From Nocardioides rubriscoriae (GTDB lineage Bacteria > Actinomycetota > Actinomycetes > Propionibacteriales > Nocardioidaceae), in assembly GCF_008087085.1 (NCBI RefSeq), contig NZ_VIYJ01000002.1:124001-188000 (forward strand): 64,000 bases of DNA. The letters are read 5' to 3'. Within the stretch, counting starts at the first letter, position 1. Each line of letters starts with the position of its first letter. This document shows positions 27,938 to 38,050 of this stretch, one piece after another. The notes beneath the pieces are model-generated. The model searched no databases and had not been told where the DNA came from. It was given only the letters and a program-made list of their open reading frames with translations. Both the position numbers and the translations under genes were made by a program.

Positions 27938-29830
27938 ATGCCAGGCATCATGTCCACGCCTGCCGCCGCGCCGAAGCCGGGTCACACCGACCCCGCGATC
28001 ATCCGCAACTTCTGCATCATCGCCCACATCGACCACGGCAAGTCCACGCTGGCCGACCGGATGCTGCAGCTGACCGGCGTCGTCGACGCCCGCGCGGCCC
28101 GCGCGCAGTACCTCGACCGGATGGACATCGAGCGCGAGCGCGGCATCACGATCAAGAGCCAGGCCGTCCGCATGCCGTGGACGGTGCCCGCCGACAACGG
28201 CGAGGCCGCCGAGCCCGGCACCTACGTGCTCAACATGATCGACACCCCCGGGCACGTCGACTTCACCTACGAGGTCTCGCGCTCGCTGGAGGCCTGCGAG
28301 GCCGCCGTCCTGCTGGTCGACGCGGCCCAGGGCATCGAGGCCCAGACGCTGGCCAACCTCTACCTCGCGATGGGCGCCGACCTCCACATCATCCCGGTGC
28401 TCAACAAGATCGACCTGCCGAGCGCCAACCCCGACAAGTACGCCGCCGAGATCGCCGGCCTGGTCGGCTGCGACCCCGACGACGTGCTGCGGGTCAGCGC
28501 CAAGACCGGCCTGGGCGTGGCCGAGCTGCTCAACCACATCGTGGCCGAGACTCCGCCGCCGGTCGGCGACGCCGACAAGCCGGCCCGCGCGCTGATCTTC
28601 GACTCCGTCTACGACACCTACCGCGGCGTGGTCACCTACGTGCGCGTGGTCGACGGCAAGCTCAGCCACCGCGACCGGATCAAGATGATGTCCAACGGCG
28701 TCGTGCACGAGATGCTCGAGGTCGGCGTGATCAGCCCCGAGCCGGTCAAGGCCGGCGACCTGGGGGTCGGCGAGGTCGGCTACCTCATCACCGGCGTCAA
28801 GGACGTGCGCCAGTCGCGGGTCGGTGACACCGTCACCACCCAGCACCACGGCGCCACCGAGCCGCTGGGCGGCTACAAGCACCCCAACCCCATGGTCTAC
28901 GCCGGGCTCTACCCCATCGACGGCGACCAGTACGGCGACCTGCGCGAGGCCCTCGAGAAGCTCCAGCTCAACGACGCGGCCCTGGTCTACGAGCCCGAGA
29001 CGTCCGGCGCGCTGGGCTTCGGCTTCCGCGTCGGGTTCCTCGGCCTGCTCCACATGGAGATCACGCGCGAGCGGCTCGAGCGCGAGTTCGACCTCGACCT
29101 CATCTCGACCGCCCCCAACGTGGTCTACGAGGTGGTCCTCGAGGACGGCACCTCGGTCGAGGTGACCAACCCCAGCGAGTTCCCCGAGATGAAGATCGCC
29201 GAGGTCCGCGAGCCCGTCGTCAAGGCCACGATCCTCAGCCCCAGCGACTACATCGGCACGATCATGGAGCTCTGCCAGACCAAGCGCGGCAACCTCGGCG
29301 GCATGGACTACCTCTCCGAGGACCGCGTCGAGATGCGCTACACGCTGCCGATGGGCGAGATCGTCTTCGACTTCTTCGACCAGCTCAAGTCGCGCACCAA
29401 GGGCTACGCCTCCCTCGACTACGAGCGCTCGGGCGAGCAGGCCGCCGACCTGGTCAAGGTCGACATCCTGCTGCAGGGCGAGCCCGTCGACGCCTTCAGC
29501 GCGATCGTGCACAAGGACGCCGCCTACGGCTACGGCGTGATGATGGCCAGCAAGCTCAAGGAGCTCATCCCGCGCCAGCAGTTCGAGGTGCCGATCCAGG
29601 CCGCCATCGGCGCGCGCGTGATCGCCCGCGAGAACATCCGCGCCATCCGCAAGGACGTCCTGGCCAAGTGCTACGGCGGCGACATCACCCGCAAGCGCAA
29701 GCTGCTGGAGAAGCAGAAGGAGGGCAAGAAGCGGATGAAGATGGTCGGCCGCGTCGAGGTCCCCCAGGAGGCCTTCGTGGCCGCGCTCTCCAACGACGGT
29801 GCCGGCTCCTCCGAGAAGGGCAAGAAGTAG
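27938..29830 (+). CDS. lepA: Elongation factor 4 (LepA), ribosome back-translocase
   Basis: About 630 aa from the ATG at 27938 (MPGIMSTP); GGAAG lies just upstream. The ATG at 27950 is an alternative. GTPase motifs: AHIDHGKST (G1), DTPGHVDF (G3), NKIDL (G4). The EF-G-like domains and the LepA-specific basic C-terminal domain ([19 protein letters not shown]) are present. It is a translation factor acting on stalled or assembling ribosomes. A third kinase gene begins 3 nt after the stop. Confidence 0.97.
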   Translation: MPGIMSTPAAAPKPGHTDPAIIRNFCIIAHIDHGKSTLADRMLQLTGVVDARAARAQYLDRMDIERERGITIKSQAVRMPWTVPADNGEAAEPGTYVLNMIDTPGHVDFTYEVSRSLEACEAAVLLVDAAQGIEAQTLANLYLAMGADLHIIPVLNKIDLPSANPDKYAAEIAGLVGCDPDDVLRVSAKTGLGVAELLNHIVAETPPPVGDADKPARALIFDSVYDTYRGVVTYVRVVDGKLSHRDRIKMMSNGVVHEMLEVGVISPEPVKAGDLGVGEVGYLITGVKDVRQSRVGDTVTTQHHGATEPLGGYKHPNPMVYAGLYPIDGDQYGDLREALEKLQLNDAALVYEPETSGALGFGFRVGFLGLLHMEITRERLEREFDLDLISTAPNVVYEVVLEDGTSVEVTNPSEFPEMKIAEVREPVVKATILSPSDYIGTIMELCQTKRGNLGGMDYLSEDRVEMRYTLPMGEIVFDFFDQLKSRTKGYASLDYERSGEQAADLVKVDILLQGEPVDAFSAIVHKDAAYGYGVMMASKLKELIPRQQFEVPIQAAIGARVIARENIRAIRKDVLAKCYGGDITRKRKLLEKQKEGKKRMKMVGRVEVPQEAFVAALSNDGAGSSEKGKK

Positions 29831-29833
29831 CCG

Positions 29834-30727
29834 TTGCCCGTCGTGCTCCCCGCCGGCGTGCTCGCGATGGCCGCCCGCGGACCCGACTGGGCGGCCTGGG
29901 TCGACCGGCTCCCGCGCCTGCTGCGCGACCTGCTCGACGAGTGGTCGCTCACGCCCGAGGGTGACCCGGTCCACGGTCACTGCGCACTCGTGCTGCCGGT
30001 GCGCGACGGCGACGCGACGGCCGCCGTCCTCAAGGTCGGCTGGCCGCACGACGAGGCCGAGCACGAGCACCTCGCTCTGCAGCACTGGCACGGTGACGGT
30101 GCCGTGCTGCTGCTGCGGGCCGACCCGCGCCGCTTCGCGATGCTGCTCGAGCGGCTCCACCCGACCGACCTCACCGACCACTGGGACCTCGAGGCGTGCG
30201 AGGTCGTCGCGGGCCTCTACGCCCGCCTCCACGTGCCCGCACCGCCCCAGCTGCGCCGCCTGTCGTCGTACGTCGAGCGCTGGACCGATCGCCTGGGGCG
30301 GCTGCCCCGCAGCGCACCCGTTCCGCACCGGCTCGTCGAGCAGGCGGTCTCGCTGGGGCGGTCGTTCGTCGCCGACGAGGCGACCGACGGCACGATGGTC
30401 CACACCGACCTGCACTACGAGAACGTCCTGGCCGCCGACCGGGAGCCCTGGCTGGTCATCGACCCCAAGCCGGTCAGCGGCGACCCCCACTACGAGGTCG
30501 CGCCGCTGCTGTGGAACCGCTGGGACGAGCTCGAGGGCGACGTGCGCGGCGGCGTACGACGTCGCTTCCACGCCACCGTCGACGCCGCGGGGCTCGACGA
30601 GGACCGCGCCCGCGACTGGGTCGTGGTGCGGATGCTCCACAACGCCCTGTGGGAGCTCGAGGAGGCCGAGCCCGACACGGCGTGGATCACCCGGTGCGTG
30701 ACGGTGGCCAAGGCCGTGCAGGACTGA
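29834..30727 (+). CDS. APH(6)/hydroxyurea-type phosphotransferase (kinase 3)
   Basis: 297 aa, TTG start three bases after lepA. Motifs: VLKVGWPHDEAEHE, catalytic loop VHTDLHYENVL, and VIDPKPVSGDPHYEVAPLLWNR, the signature of the streptomycin 6-kinase/hydroxyurea phosphotransferase family (PF04655). Actinobacteria carry many such proteins, and most are not proven resistance enzymes. It differs in sequence from kinases 1 and 2 on the other side of lepA. It is probably translated from the lepA transcript. Confidence 0.82.
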   Translation: MPVVLPAGVLAMAARGPDWAAWVDRLPRLLRDLLDEWSLTPEGDPVHGHCALVLPVRDGDATAAVLKVGWPHDEAEHEHLALQHWHGDGAVLLLRADPRRFAMLLERLHPTDLTDHWDLEACEVVAGLYARLHVPAPPQLRRLSSYVERWTDRLGRLPRSAPVPHRLVEQAVSLGRSFVADEATDGTMVHTDLHYENVLAADREPWLVIDPKPVSGDPHYEVAPLLWNRWDELEGDVRGGVRRRFHATVDAAGLDEDRARDWVVVRMLHNALWELEEAEPDTAWITRCVTVAKAVQD

Positions 30728-30750
30728 CCACGGGGTGAGAGGATCGGGCC

Positions 30751-31338
30751 GTGTCGCAGCTGCACTCGGTCAACGTCGGTCGCCCCCGTCGCGTCGACTG
30801 GACCACGATAGGCCGTACCTCGATCGACAAGACCTCGGTGACCGGTCCCGTCGCGGTCGCGCCGCTGGGCCTCGACGGCGACGAGGTCTCCAACCGCCGA
30901 CACCACGGCGGGCCCGACAAGGCCGTCTACGCCTTCGCCCGCGAGGACCTCGACCGGTGGGCCGATATGCTGGGGCTGCCGGTGCCCGACGGGATGTTCG
31001 GCGAGAACCTCACCACCGTGGGCCTCGACGTCAACGGTGCCGAGATCGGCGAGCGGTGGCGGATCGGTGACCCGGTCGGCGACCACGCGGTCGTCGAGGT
31101 GACGATGTTCCGCACCCCGTGCCAGACCTTCAAGGCCTGGCTGGCCCGCAACGGCTACGACGACCGCGCCTGGGTCAAGCGGTTCTCGCAGGACCTGCGA
31201 CCGGGGGCCTACCTGCGCGTCGTCGTCCCCGGCACGATCTGCGCGGGGGACCCGATCGAGGTGGTCCACCGACCCGGGACCGGGGTCACCGTGACGTCGA
31301 CGTTCGCCGAGGTCGTGGCCCCTCCCGTCTCGGGGTGA
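30751..31338 (+). CDS. MOSC domain protein (YiiM-like)
   Basis: 195 aa, GTG start with GAGAGG 8 nt upstream. The MOSC core includes GDEVSNRRHHGGPDKAVYAF, GENLTTVGLD, and the conserved Cys in FRTPCQTF. YiiM-type MOSC proteins bind or transfer sulfur/molybdenum cofactor; E. coli YiiM reduces N-hydroxylated base analogues. The partner here is not evident. Confidence 0.85.
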   Translation: MSQLHSVNVGRPRRVDWTTIGRTSIDKTSVTGPVAVAPLGLDGDEVSNRRHHGGPDKAVYAFAREDLDRWADMLGLPVPDGMFGENLTTVGLDVNGAEIGERWRIGDPVGDHAVVEVTMFRTPCQTFKAWLARNGYDDRAWVKRFSQDLRPGAYLRVVVPGTICAGDPIEVVHRPGTGVTVTSTFAEVVAPPVSG

Positions 31339-31372
31339 CGGGATCCCCTGTCGCGCCCGGCCGGCCGTGATC

Positions 31373-31378
31373 TAGGTT
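31373..31378 (+). promoter_or_regulatory. -10 element TAGGTT of the acyl-CoA synthetase gene
   Basis: TAGGTT lies 46 nt upstream of the ATG at 31425, in the 86-bp gap after the MOSC gene. This would give a 5' leader of about 40 nt that contains a CCGGAG Shine-Dalgarno near 31411. Confidence 0.45.
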
Positions 31379-31424
31379 ACTCACCAGAAACCCCACCCGT
31401 CTCGGACGTCACCCGGAGATCGAC

Positions 31425-33248
<1,824 letters not shown>

Positions 33249-33326
33249 CGGACACCCGCGCAGGGGCCCCCCGGGGGGCGGCCGCGGTCGTCGCTGGACG
33301 TCAGCGGCTCGGCCCCGCGGTACCGG

Positions 33327-33380
33327 TCGGGTCGTCCGCCGCAGGGGGAGTCCTGGCGCACCCTCGGGCGGACGACCCGA
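33327..33380 (-). repeat. Palindromic intergenic element, copy 1
   Basis: Arms 33327-33340 and 33367-33380 are perfect 14-bp inverted repeats built on GGGTCGTCCGCC, with a 26-nt centre. Read on the minus strand, the centre (CGAGGGTGCGCC…) lines up with copies 2 and 3, so this copy is inverted relative to them. It lies just past the 3' end of the DUF559 gene. Confidence 0.85.
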
Positions 33381-33400
33381 GCGGACGCCCCGGGGGCATG

Positions 33401-34360
33401 TCAGGCCGCGAGCGGTAGGACGCCGAGGAGCTGCAGGCTGCGGGCGACCGCGTCCGGGGTCTCGCGCAGGTCGTAGCCCGAGCACCGGATGACCGTGGGG
33501 CCTGTCGTCACGATGTCGCGCTCGCGCTGCATGTCGTCGATCCAGGTGTCGGCGTCGAGGTGGAAGGCTCCGTCGACCTCGAGCGCCACGACCCGGCCCA
33601 GCGAGGTGACCCACTCGCAGTCGGTGTAGCGCCAGCGACCACTGGCGTCCTTGCGTCGGGTCTGGCGCTGGGGCAGGGGAAGACGGGCGCGGCGGCACAT
33701 CGTGGCGACGTCACGCTCCGCGGTCGACTCGACACCACCGGCGAAGTCGACCAGGTAGCCGCGGAACGCCTTGGCCCGCCGCAGCGGTTGGAGCCGCTTG
33801 ATCGCCCGCTCGAGGTCGGTGATCGCGACCACCTGCTGCTGCACGGTGGCGGCGAGCAGGCCGAAGGCAGGTCGCGGCTCGAGGTCGTAGCCGGCGACCA
33901 GGAGCGCTGCCGGTGCGGGCTTCCACACCGGGAGGCCGCGCAGACGAGTGCTGCGGGTGACGAAGGTGTCGATCGGGCGCCGGGTCTGGCGGAAGCTCAC
34001 CCCCGGCAGCGGCTCGAGGTCGTGGCTCTTGGCGAGGGACACGTGGACGTCGTCCTCACGCCAGCCGCTCAGGTCGGCGAGCTCGAGCGCACTGCGGCCG
34101 GCGACCGCGCTGCCCGGACCGGCGTGCAGGACGCCCGCCCACATCAGCTGGTCGCGGCTGAGCGCGCCGGTCACGGTCGCGACCACGACGTCGGCGACCA
34201 GCCGCCACCGTCCGGCCCGCACCTGGGCGGCCACGTAGAACCGGTCGTAGCCGAGCTCGTTGAGCTGGCGGCGGGCGACCAGGTCGAGCTGTTGCGCGGC
34301 GAGGGCCCGCCAGGCCGCGTCCTTGGACCTCACGATGAACATGCCCCCGATCATCAGCAT
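33401..34360 (-). CDS. DUF559 (Vsr-like endonuclease fold) protein with AbiEi-like N-terminal domain
   Basis: 319 aa from the ATG at 34360; in-frame ATGs at 34354 and 34342 (MFIVRSKD) are plausible. The N terminus (VARRQLNELGYDRFYVAAQVRAGRW) resembles the AbiEi-type winged HTH of type IV antitoxins. The C-terminal ~100 residues match DUF559: ALEVDGAFH, DDMQRERD and VIRCSGYDLRETPDAV, a PD-(D/E)XK Vsr-like nuclease fold. The family is multi-copy in Nocardioides-like genomes and its role is unproven. It is bracketed by oppositely oriented copies of a palindromic element (33327-33380; 34445-34492 and 34582-34633). Confidence 0.78.
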   Translation of the reverse strand: MLMIGGMFIVRSKDAAWRALAAQQLDLVARRQLNELGYDRFYVAAQVRAGRWRLVADVVVATVTGALSRDQLMWAGVLHAGPGSAVAGRSALELADLSGWREDDVHVSLAKSHDLEPLPGVSFRQTRRPIDTFVTRSTRLRGLPVWKPAPAALLVAGYDLEPRPAFGLLAATVQQQVVAITDLERAIKRLQPLRRAKAFRGYLVDFAGGVESTAERDVATMCRRARLPLPQRQTRRKDASGRWRYTDCEWVTSLGRVVALEVDGAFHLDADTWIDDMQRERDIVTTGPTVIRCSGYDLRETPDAVARSLQLLGVLPLAA

Positions 34361-34444
34361 CTCGCCCGCTTCGCGCGCCAGTCATCCACAGGCCCGGTCC
34401 GTGGTCCGCGGAGGGCCACCTCCCGCCCTGGCCGGCCAGGGCGG

Positions 34445-34492
34445 GGTCGTCCGCCTGAGCGTGAGCCACAGGTCACTGCTGGGCGGACGACC
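34445..34492 (+). repeat. Palindromic intergenic element, copy 2
   Basis: Perfect 11-bp arms GGTCGTCCGCC (34445-34455) and its complement (34482-34492) enclose exactly 26 nt whose start (TGAGCGTGAGCC) matches copy 3. Located upstream of the DUF559 gene. Confidence 0.85.
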
Positions 34493-34581
34493 GGGCCCGC
34501 GGCCGGGTCCGGACCGCCCGGGGCAACCGGGCCACGCCGGCCCCGGCCGCAGCTCGCTCCCCGCCGGGCCGGGCCGTCGCG

Positions 34582-34633
34582 CGGGTCGTCCGCCCGAGCG
34601 TGACCCGGGGCTCACCGTGAGGCGGACGACCCG
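34582..34633 (+). repeat. Palindromic intergenic element, copy 3
   Basis: Perfect 13-bp arms (34582-34594 and 34621-34633) enclose 26 nt beginning CGAGCGTGACCC. Same orientation as copy 2, 90 bp downstream of it, ending 18 nt before the hemW start. Confidence 0.85.
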
Positions 34634-34651
34634 GTGGTCCAGACTGGAGGA

Positions 34652-35860
34652 GTGCCGTCAGCCCTGCCCGTCGGAGACCCGGCGCCCGAGGACGGCTCGC
34701 TGCCGGAAGCGTCGCTCGAGCGGCTCGGTGCGCAGTCGTTCTCGTTCTACGTCCACGTGCCCTACTGCTCGGTGCGGTGCGGCTACTGCGACTTCAACAC
34801 CTACACCGCCGACGAACTCGGCCCCGGTGCCTCGCGCGCGACGTACGCCGCCCAGGCGGTCGACGAGGTGCGGCTGGCCCGGCGGGTGCTGGGGCAGCGC
34901 GACCTGCCCGTCGAGACGGTCTTCCTCGGCGGCGGCACCCCGACCCTGCTCCCGCCGGGCGACCTCGCGTCGGTGCTGACCGCGATCGACGCGGAGTTCG
35001 GGCTGGCGCCCGGCGCCGAGGTCACGACCGAGTCCAACCCTGACTCCGTGACCCGCGCCGACCTCGAGGCGCTGCGCGAGGCGGGCTTCACGCGGATCTC
35101 CTTCGGCGTGCAGTCGGCGGTCACCCACGTGCTGCGGGTGCTCGACCGCACCCACGACCCCGAGCGGGTGCCGCGCGTGGTCGACGACGCGCGCGCCGCG
35201 GGGTTCGAGCAGGTCAGCCTCGACCTGATCTACGGCACGCCGGGGGAGTCCCTGGCCGACTGGGACGCCACGCTTGGCGCGGCCCTCGGTTGCGCGCCCG
35301 ACCACGTGTCGGCCTACGCGCTGATCGTCGAGGACGGCACCGCCCTGGCCCGGCAGGTACGCCGGGGGGTCGTGCCGATGCCCGACGACGACGACCTCGC
35401 CGACAAGTACGTCGCGGCCGACGAACGGTTGTCGGCGGCCGGGCTGGGCTGGTACGAGGTGTCCAACTGGGCCCGCGACGACCAGGCCCGCTGCCGGCAC
35501 AACATGGCCTACTGGCGCGGCGCCGACTGGTGGGGCGTCGGGCCGGGCGCGCACTCCCACGTCGGCGGTACCCGCTGGTGGAACGTCAAGCACCCCACCG
35601 CGTACGCCGCCCGCCTGGGTGCCGGGCACAGCCCGGTGCACGCCCGCGAGGTCCTCGACGACGCCACGCGGCGCGTCGAGCGCGTGCTGCTCGAGGTGCG
35701 GCTGCGCGAAGGGCTGGCGCTCGGCGTCCTCGACGACGACGGACGGGCGGCGGTCGAGGGCGTCGTGGCCGACGGCCTCGCCACCGTGGCCGACGGGCGG
35801 GTGGTGCTGACGCTGCGGGGCCGGCTGCTGGCCGACGCGGTCGTCAGACGTCTGCTGTGA
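34652..35860 (+). CDS. hemW: Radical SAM protein HemW (haem chaperone, CPO-III-like)
   Basis: About 402 aa from the GTG at 34652. The in-frame GTG at 34634 is possible, but 34652 lies 6 nt after CAGACT, the spacing seen at leaderless starts here, and GGAGG is too close to serve it. The radical-SAM cysteines are C39, C43 and C46 (YCSVRCGYC). GGGTPTLL and the C-terminal HemN domain follow. The protein is near 400 aa, as for HemW rather than the longer coproporphyrinogen dehydrogenase HemN. Known HemW proteins bind and deliver haem. Its end overlaps the convergent DUF3097 gene by 17 nt. Confidence 0.9.
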   Translation: MPSALPVGDPAPEDGSLPEASLERLGAQSFSFYVHVPYCSVRCGYCDFNTYTADELGPGASRATYAAQAVDEVRLARRVLGQRDLPVETVFLGGGTPTLLPPGDLASVLTAIDAEFGLAPGAEVTTESNPDSVTRADLEALREAGFTRISFGVQSAVTHVLRVLDRTHDPERVPRVVDDARAAGFEQVSLDLIYGTPGESLADWDATLGAALGCAPDHVSAYALIVEDGTALARQVRRGVVPMPDDDDLADKYVAADERLSAAGLGWYEVSNWARDDQARCRHNMAYWRGADWWGVGPGAHSHVGGTRWWNVKHPTAYAARLGAGHSPVHAREVLDDATRRVERVLLEVRLREGLALGVLDDDGRAAVEGVVADGLATVADGRVVLTLRGRLLADAVVRRLL

Positions 35861-36677
35861 CGAAGTCGATGAGCTCCTCGACCCGCCCGAGCAGGGCCGG
35901 GTCGCAGTCGGCGTAGGAGTCGACGCGGCCCAGGATGTGCTTCCAGGCGCGGGCGATGTCGGCCTGCTCGGCGTGCGGCCAGCCGAGCGCGGCGCACACA
36001 CCCTTCTTCCACTCGACGTCGCGGGGGACGTCGGGCCAGCGCTCCAGGCCGATCCGGTCGGGCTTGACCGCGGCCCAGATGTCGACGAAGGGGTGGCCCA
36101 CGACCAGGACGTGCGGGCCCTCGACCCGGCCGGCGATGCGCTGCTCCTTGGAGCCCCGCACGAGGTGGTCGACCAGCACCCCGACCTTGCGGTCGGGCCC
36201 GGGACCGAAGCGCGCGAGGACCTCCTCGAGGTGGTCGACGCCGTCGAGCAGCTCGACCACGACACCCTCCAGCCGCAGGTCGTCGCCCCACACCTTCTCG
36301 ACGAGCTCGGCGTCGTGACGGCCCTCCACGAAGATCCGGCTGGCCCGCGCGACCCGCGCGGTCGCGCCGTGCACGGCGACCGAGCCGGACGCCGTCCGGG
36401 TCGCCTTGACCGGCGCCTTGCGGTGCACCGGCGCGGCCAGCACCACCGGCTTTCCCTCCAGCATGAAGCCGGGGCCGAGCGGGAAGGTGCGGCGCTTGGC
36501 GCGGCGGTCCTCGAGGGTGAGGGTGCCGAGGTCGCGGTCGACGGCGACGATCTCGCCGACGAAGTCGGTCATGACCTCCTCGACGACCAGGCCGAGGTCG
36601 GCCGTGGCCTCGGTGGCGCGCCCCCGCTTGGGCACGCGCCAGTCACCGGCCAGGACGTCGGAGCCATAGCGATCCAC
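35844..36677 (-). CDS. DUF3097 family protein
   Basis: 277 aa starting MDRYGSDVLAG, the family hallmark. The central and C-terminal part reads IFVEGRHDAELVEKVWGDDLR…GVLVDHLVRGSKE, which has the acidic pattern (EG…, then D-x-x-x in VLVDHL) of a Toprim-like domain, such as in RNase M5; that reading is my inference. The N-terminal ~90 residues form a small beta domain with GTLTLEDRRAKRRTFPLGPGF. The family is actinobacterial and uncharacterised. It overlaps hemW tail to tail. Confidence 0.85.
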   Translation of the reverse strand: MDRYGSDVLAGDWRVPKRGRATEATADLGLVVEEVMTDFVGEIVAVDRDLGTLTLEDRRAKRRTFPLGPGFMLEGKPVVLAAPVHRKAPVKATRTASGSVAVHGATARVARASRIFVEGRHDAELVEKVWGDDLRLEGVVVELLDGVDHLEEVLARFGPGPDRKVGVLVDHLVRGSKEQRIAGRVEGPHVLVVGHPFVDIWAAVKPDRIGLERWPDVPRDVEWKKGVCAALGWPHAEQADIARAWKHILGRVDSYADCDPALLGRVEELIDFVTADV

Positions 36678-36712
36678 CCGGACACGCTAGGCGCGCCCGG
36701 GCCCGACGACGG

Positions 36713-36916
36713 TCAGGACGCGCCGTCGGCGTCCTGTGACCCGTCCGACGCGCCGTCCTCGGTGTCCTCCGCGCCCTTGCCGTCGGTCAGCAGGCCTTCG
36801 ACGGTCTCGCCGGGCTCGAGCCCCGCGGCCAGCGGGTTGTCGTCGGGCCGCAGGTCCTCGGGCAGCTGGTCGTCGTCGATGGCCTCGGGGGTCGGGTCGG
36901 TCTCGGACTCGCTCAT
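36713..36916 (-). CDS. Small acidic protein of unknown function
   Basis: 67 aa, about one-third Asp/Glu, no aromatic residue, probably disordered. A central DQLPEDLRPDDNPLAAGL and PGETVEGLL are the only segments that look conserved in related short actinobacterial proteins. It has its own ATG and lies 35 nt upstream of the DUF3097 start on the same strand, so it may be the first gene of that unit. Function unknown. Confidence 0.6.
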   Translation of the reverse strand: MSESETDPTPEAIDDDQLPEDLRPDDNPLAAGLEPGETVEGLLTDGKGAEDTEDGASDGSQDADGAS

Positions 36917-36971
36917 GGGCCGAACCTACGCCGGGCCGCGGGCGGCGGGCCCACCTGTGCGGGCGGCCGGC

Positions 36972-37829
36972 TCAGAGCAGCGGCAGGCGCTTCTGGGCGC
37001 GCGGCAGGTGCTCGTAGCCACGGCGTACGGCGTCGACGAGGTGGTGGGCGGGGAAGGGCCACTCGCCGGCGGCGAGGGCCTCACCGACGGGCACCCCGCG
37101 ACCGGCGAGGTCGCGCAGGGTCTCGGCCATGATGCCGATGTCGTTGCGCTGCACCTCGACGAACTCGCGGTCGACGACGGCGCCGTGCCCCGGCACCACG
37201 ACGCTCGCCGAGGTCGTCAGGCCGAGCACCACGTCGAGGGACAGGGGCCACTCCAACGGCCAGCAGTCGGGCCCGAAGCCGGGCGTGGCGTCGCGCGCGG
37301 CGGACTCCTCGACCAGGTCGCCGGCCAGGAGCACGTCGGCGTCGGGCACCCGGACGACGAGGTCGCCCGCGGTGTGGGCGCGACCGGGGTGGAGCAGCTC
37401 GACCCACCGGTCGCCGAGGTCGACGACGCGCGCCGAGGAGAACGTGTGGTCGGCGGGCACCAGCGTCGTCGCGCGGACCTCGGCGGCGCGCGGGTCGCGG
37501 TCGTCGGGGTCGAAGCCGCCCTCCTGCCCGACGAACGCCTCCTGGGCGGCGGCGGCCGCCTCGTGGGCGTGGATCGGCACCGCGCCGTACGCCGCGCGCA
37601 GCGTGCCGTTGCCGAAGCAGTGGTCGACGTGCTCGTGGGTGTTGGCCACCGCGACGACCTCGCCCGCGCCGAGCGCGCGGACGTCGTCGACCACCTCGCG
37701 CGCCGCGACCTCGGAGGCGTGCGTGTCGACGACGAGCAGGCCGCGCTCGCCGCCCACGACGGTCACGTTGACGTCGAACCACGCGTAGCGCGCGACCCAG
37801 ACCCGGTCGGCGACCTCGGTGAACGGCAT
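36972..37829 (-). CDS. MBL-fold metallo-hydrolase
   Basis: 285 aa from the ATG at 37829 (MPFTEVADRVWV), a usual start for this family; the frame is open further into the hrcA promoter. Metal motifs: NTHEHVDHCFGN (HxHxDH), GRAHTAGDLVV, LLAGDLVEE and VVPGHG, so both zinc sites look complete. It is close to hydrolases of the glyoxalase-II/lactamase-like group; the substrate is unknown. Confidence 0.85.
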   Translation of the reverse strand: MPFTEVADRVWVARYAWFDVNVTVVGGERGLLVVDTHASEVAAREVVDDVRALGAGEVVAVANTHEHVDHCFGNGTLRAAYGAVPIHAHEAAAAAQEAFVGQEGGFDPDDRDPRAAEVRATTLVPADHTFSSARVVDLGDRWVELLHPGRAHTAGDLVVRVPDADVLLAGDLVEESAARDATPGFGPDCWPLEWPLSLDVVLGLTTSASVVVPGHGAVVDREFVEVQRNDIGIMAETLRDLAGRGVPVGEALAAGEWPFPAHHLVDAVRRGYEHLPRAQKRLPLL

Positions 37830-37969
37830 GTCTCTCACCCTAGGAGGGGGCCGGTCCGCGGCTGGCAGAGCCCGGCGTCCAGCACGCTGCGCAGCAGGTC
37901 GCCCAGCTCGTCGGCGGTCGTCGCGCGCCGGGTCACCCGGACGTCGTCCGGGCCGGTTCGCCGGAGCGG

Positions 37970-38001
37970 TAGGCTTGGCACTCGATACGGGGGAGTGCCA
38001 G
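37970..38001 (+). promoter_or_regulatory. CIRCE operator overlapping the hrcA promoter
   Basis: TTGGCACTC (37975-37983), 9 nt, then GAGTGCCAG (37993-38001) fits the CIRCE consensus TTAGCACTC-N9-GAGTGCTAA, with 8 of 9 arm positions complementary. It directly follows a TAGGCT -10 (37970-37975), so bound HrcA would cover the transcription start. This is classic autoregulation of hrcA. Confidence 0.9.
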
Positions 38002-38050
38002 CACCCCCGGTGCAGGTCCACGCGACGGACGCAGCAGCGAGGAGGTCACG

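Noticed and set aside
27887..30640. 917-residue minus-strand frame antisense to lepA
   Set aside because: Mirror of lepA codon bias (Val/Asp/Gly/Leu periodicity). No recognisable domain.
33266..33279. GCCCCCC/GGGGGGC palindrome after the acyl-CoA synthetase gene
   Set aside because: Could be a terminator, but it has no loop spacing or T-run, and the better hairpin at 33327-33380 lies close by; not annotated separately.
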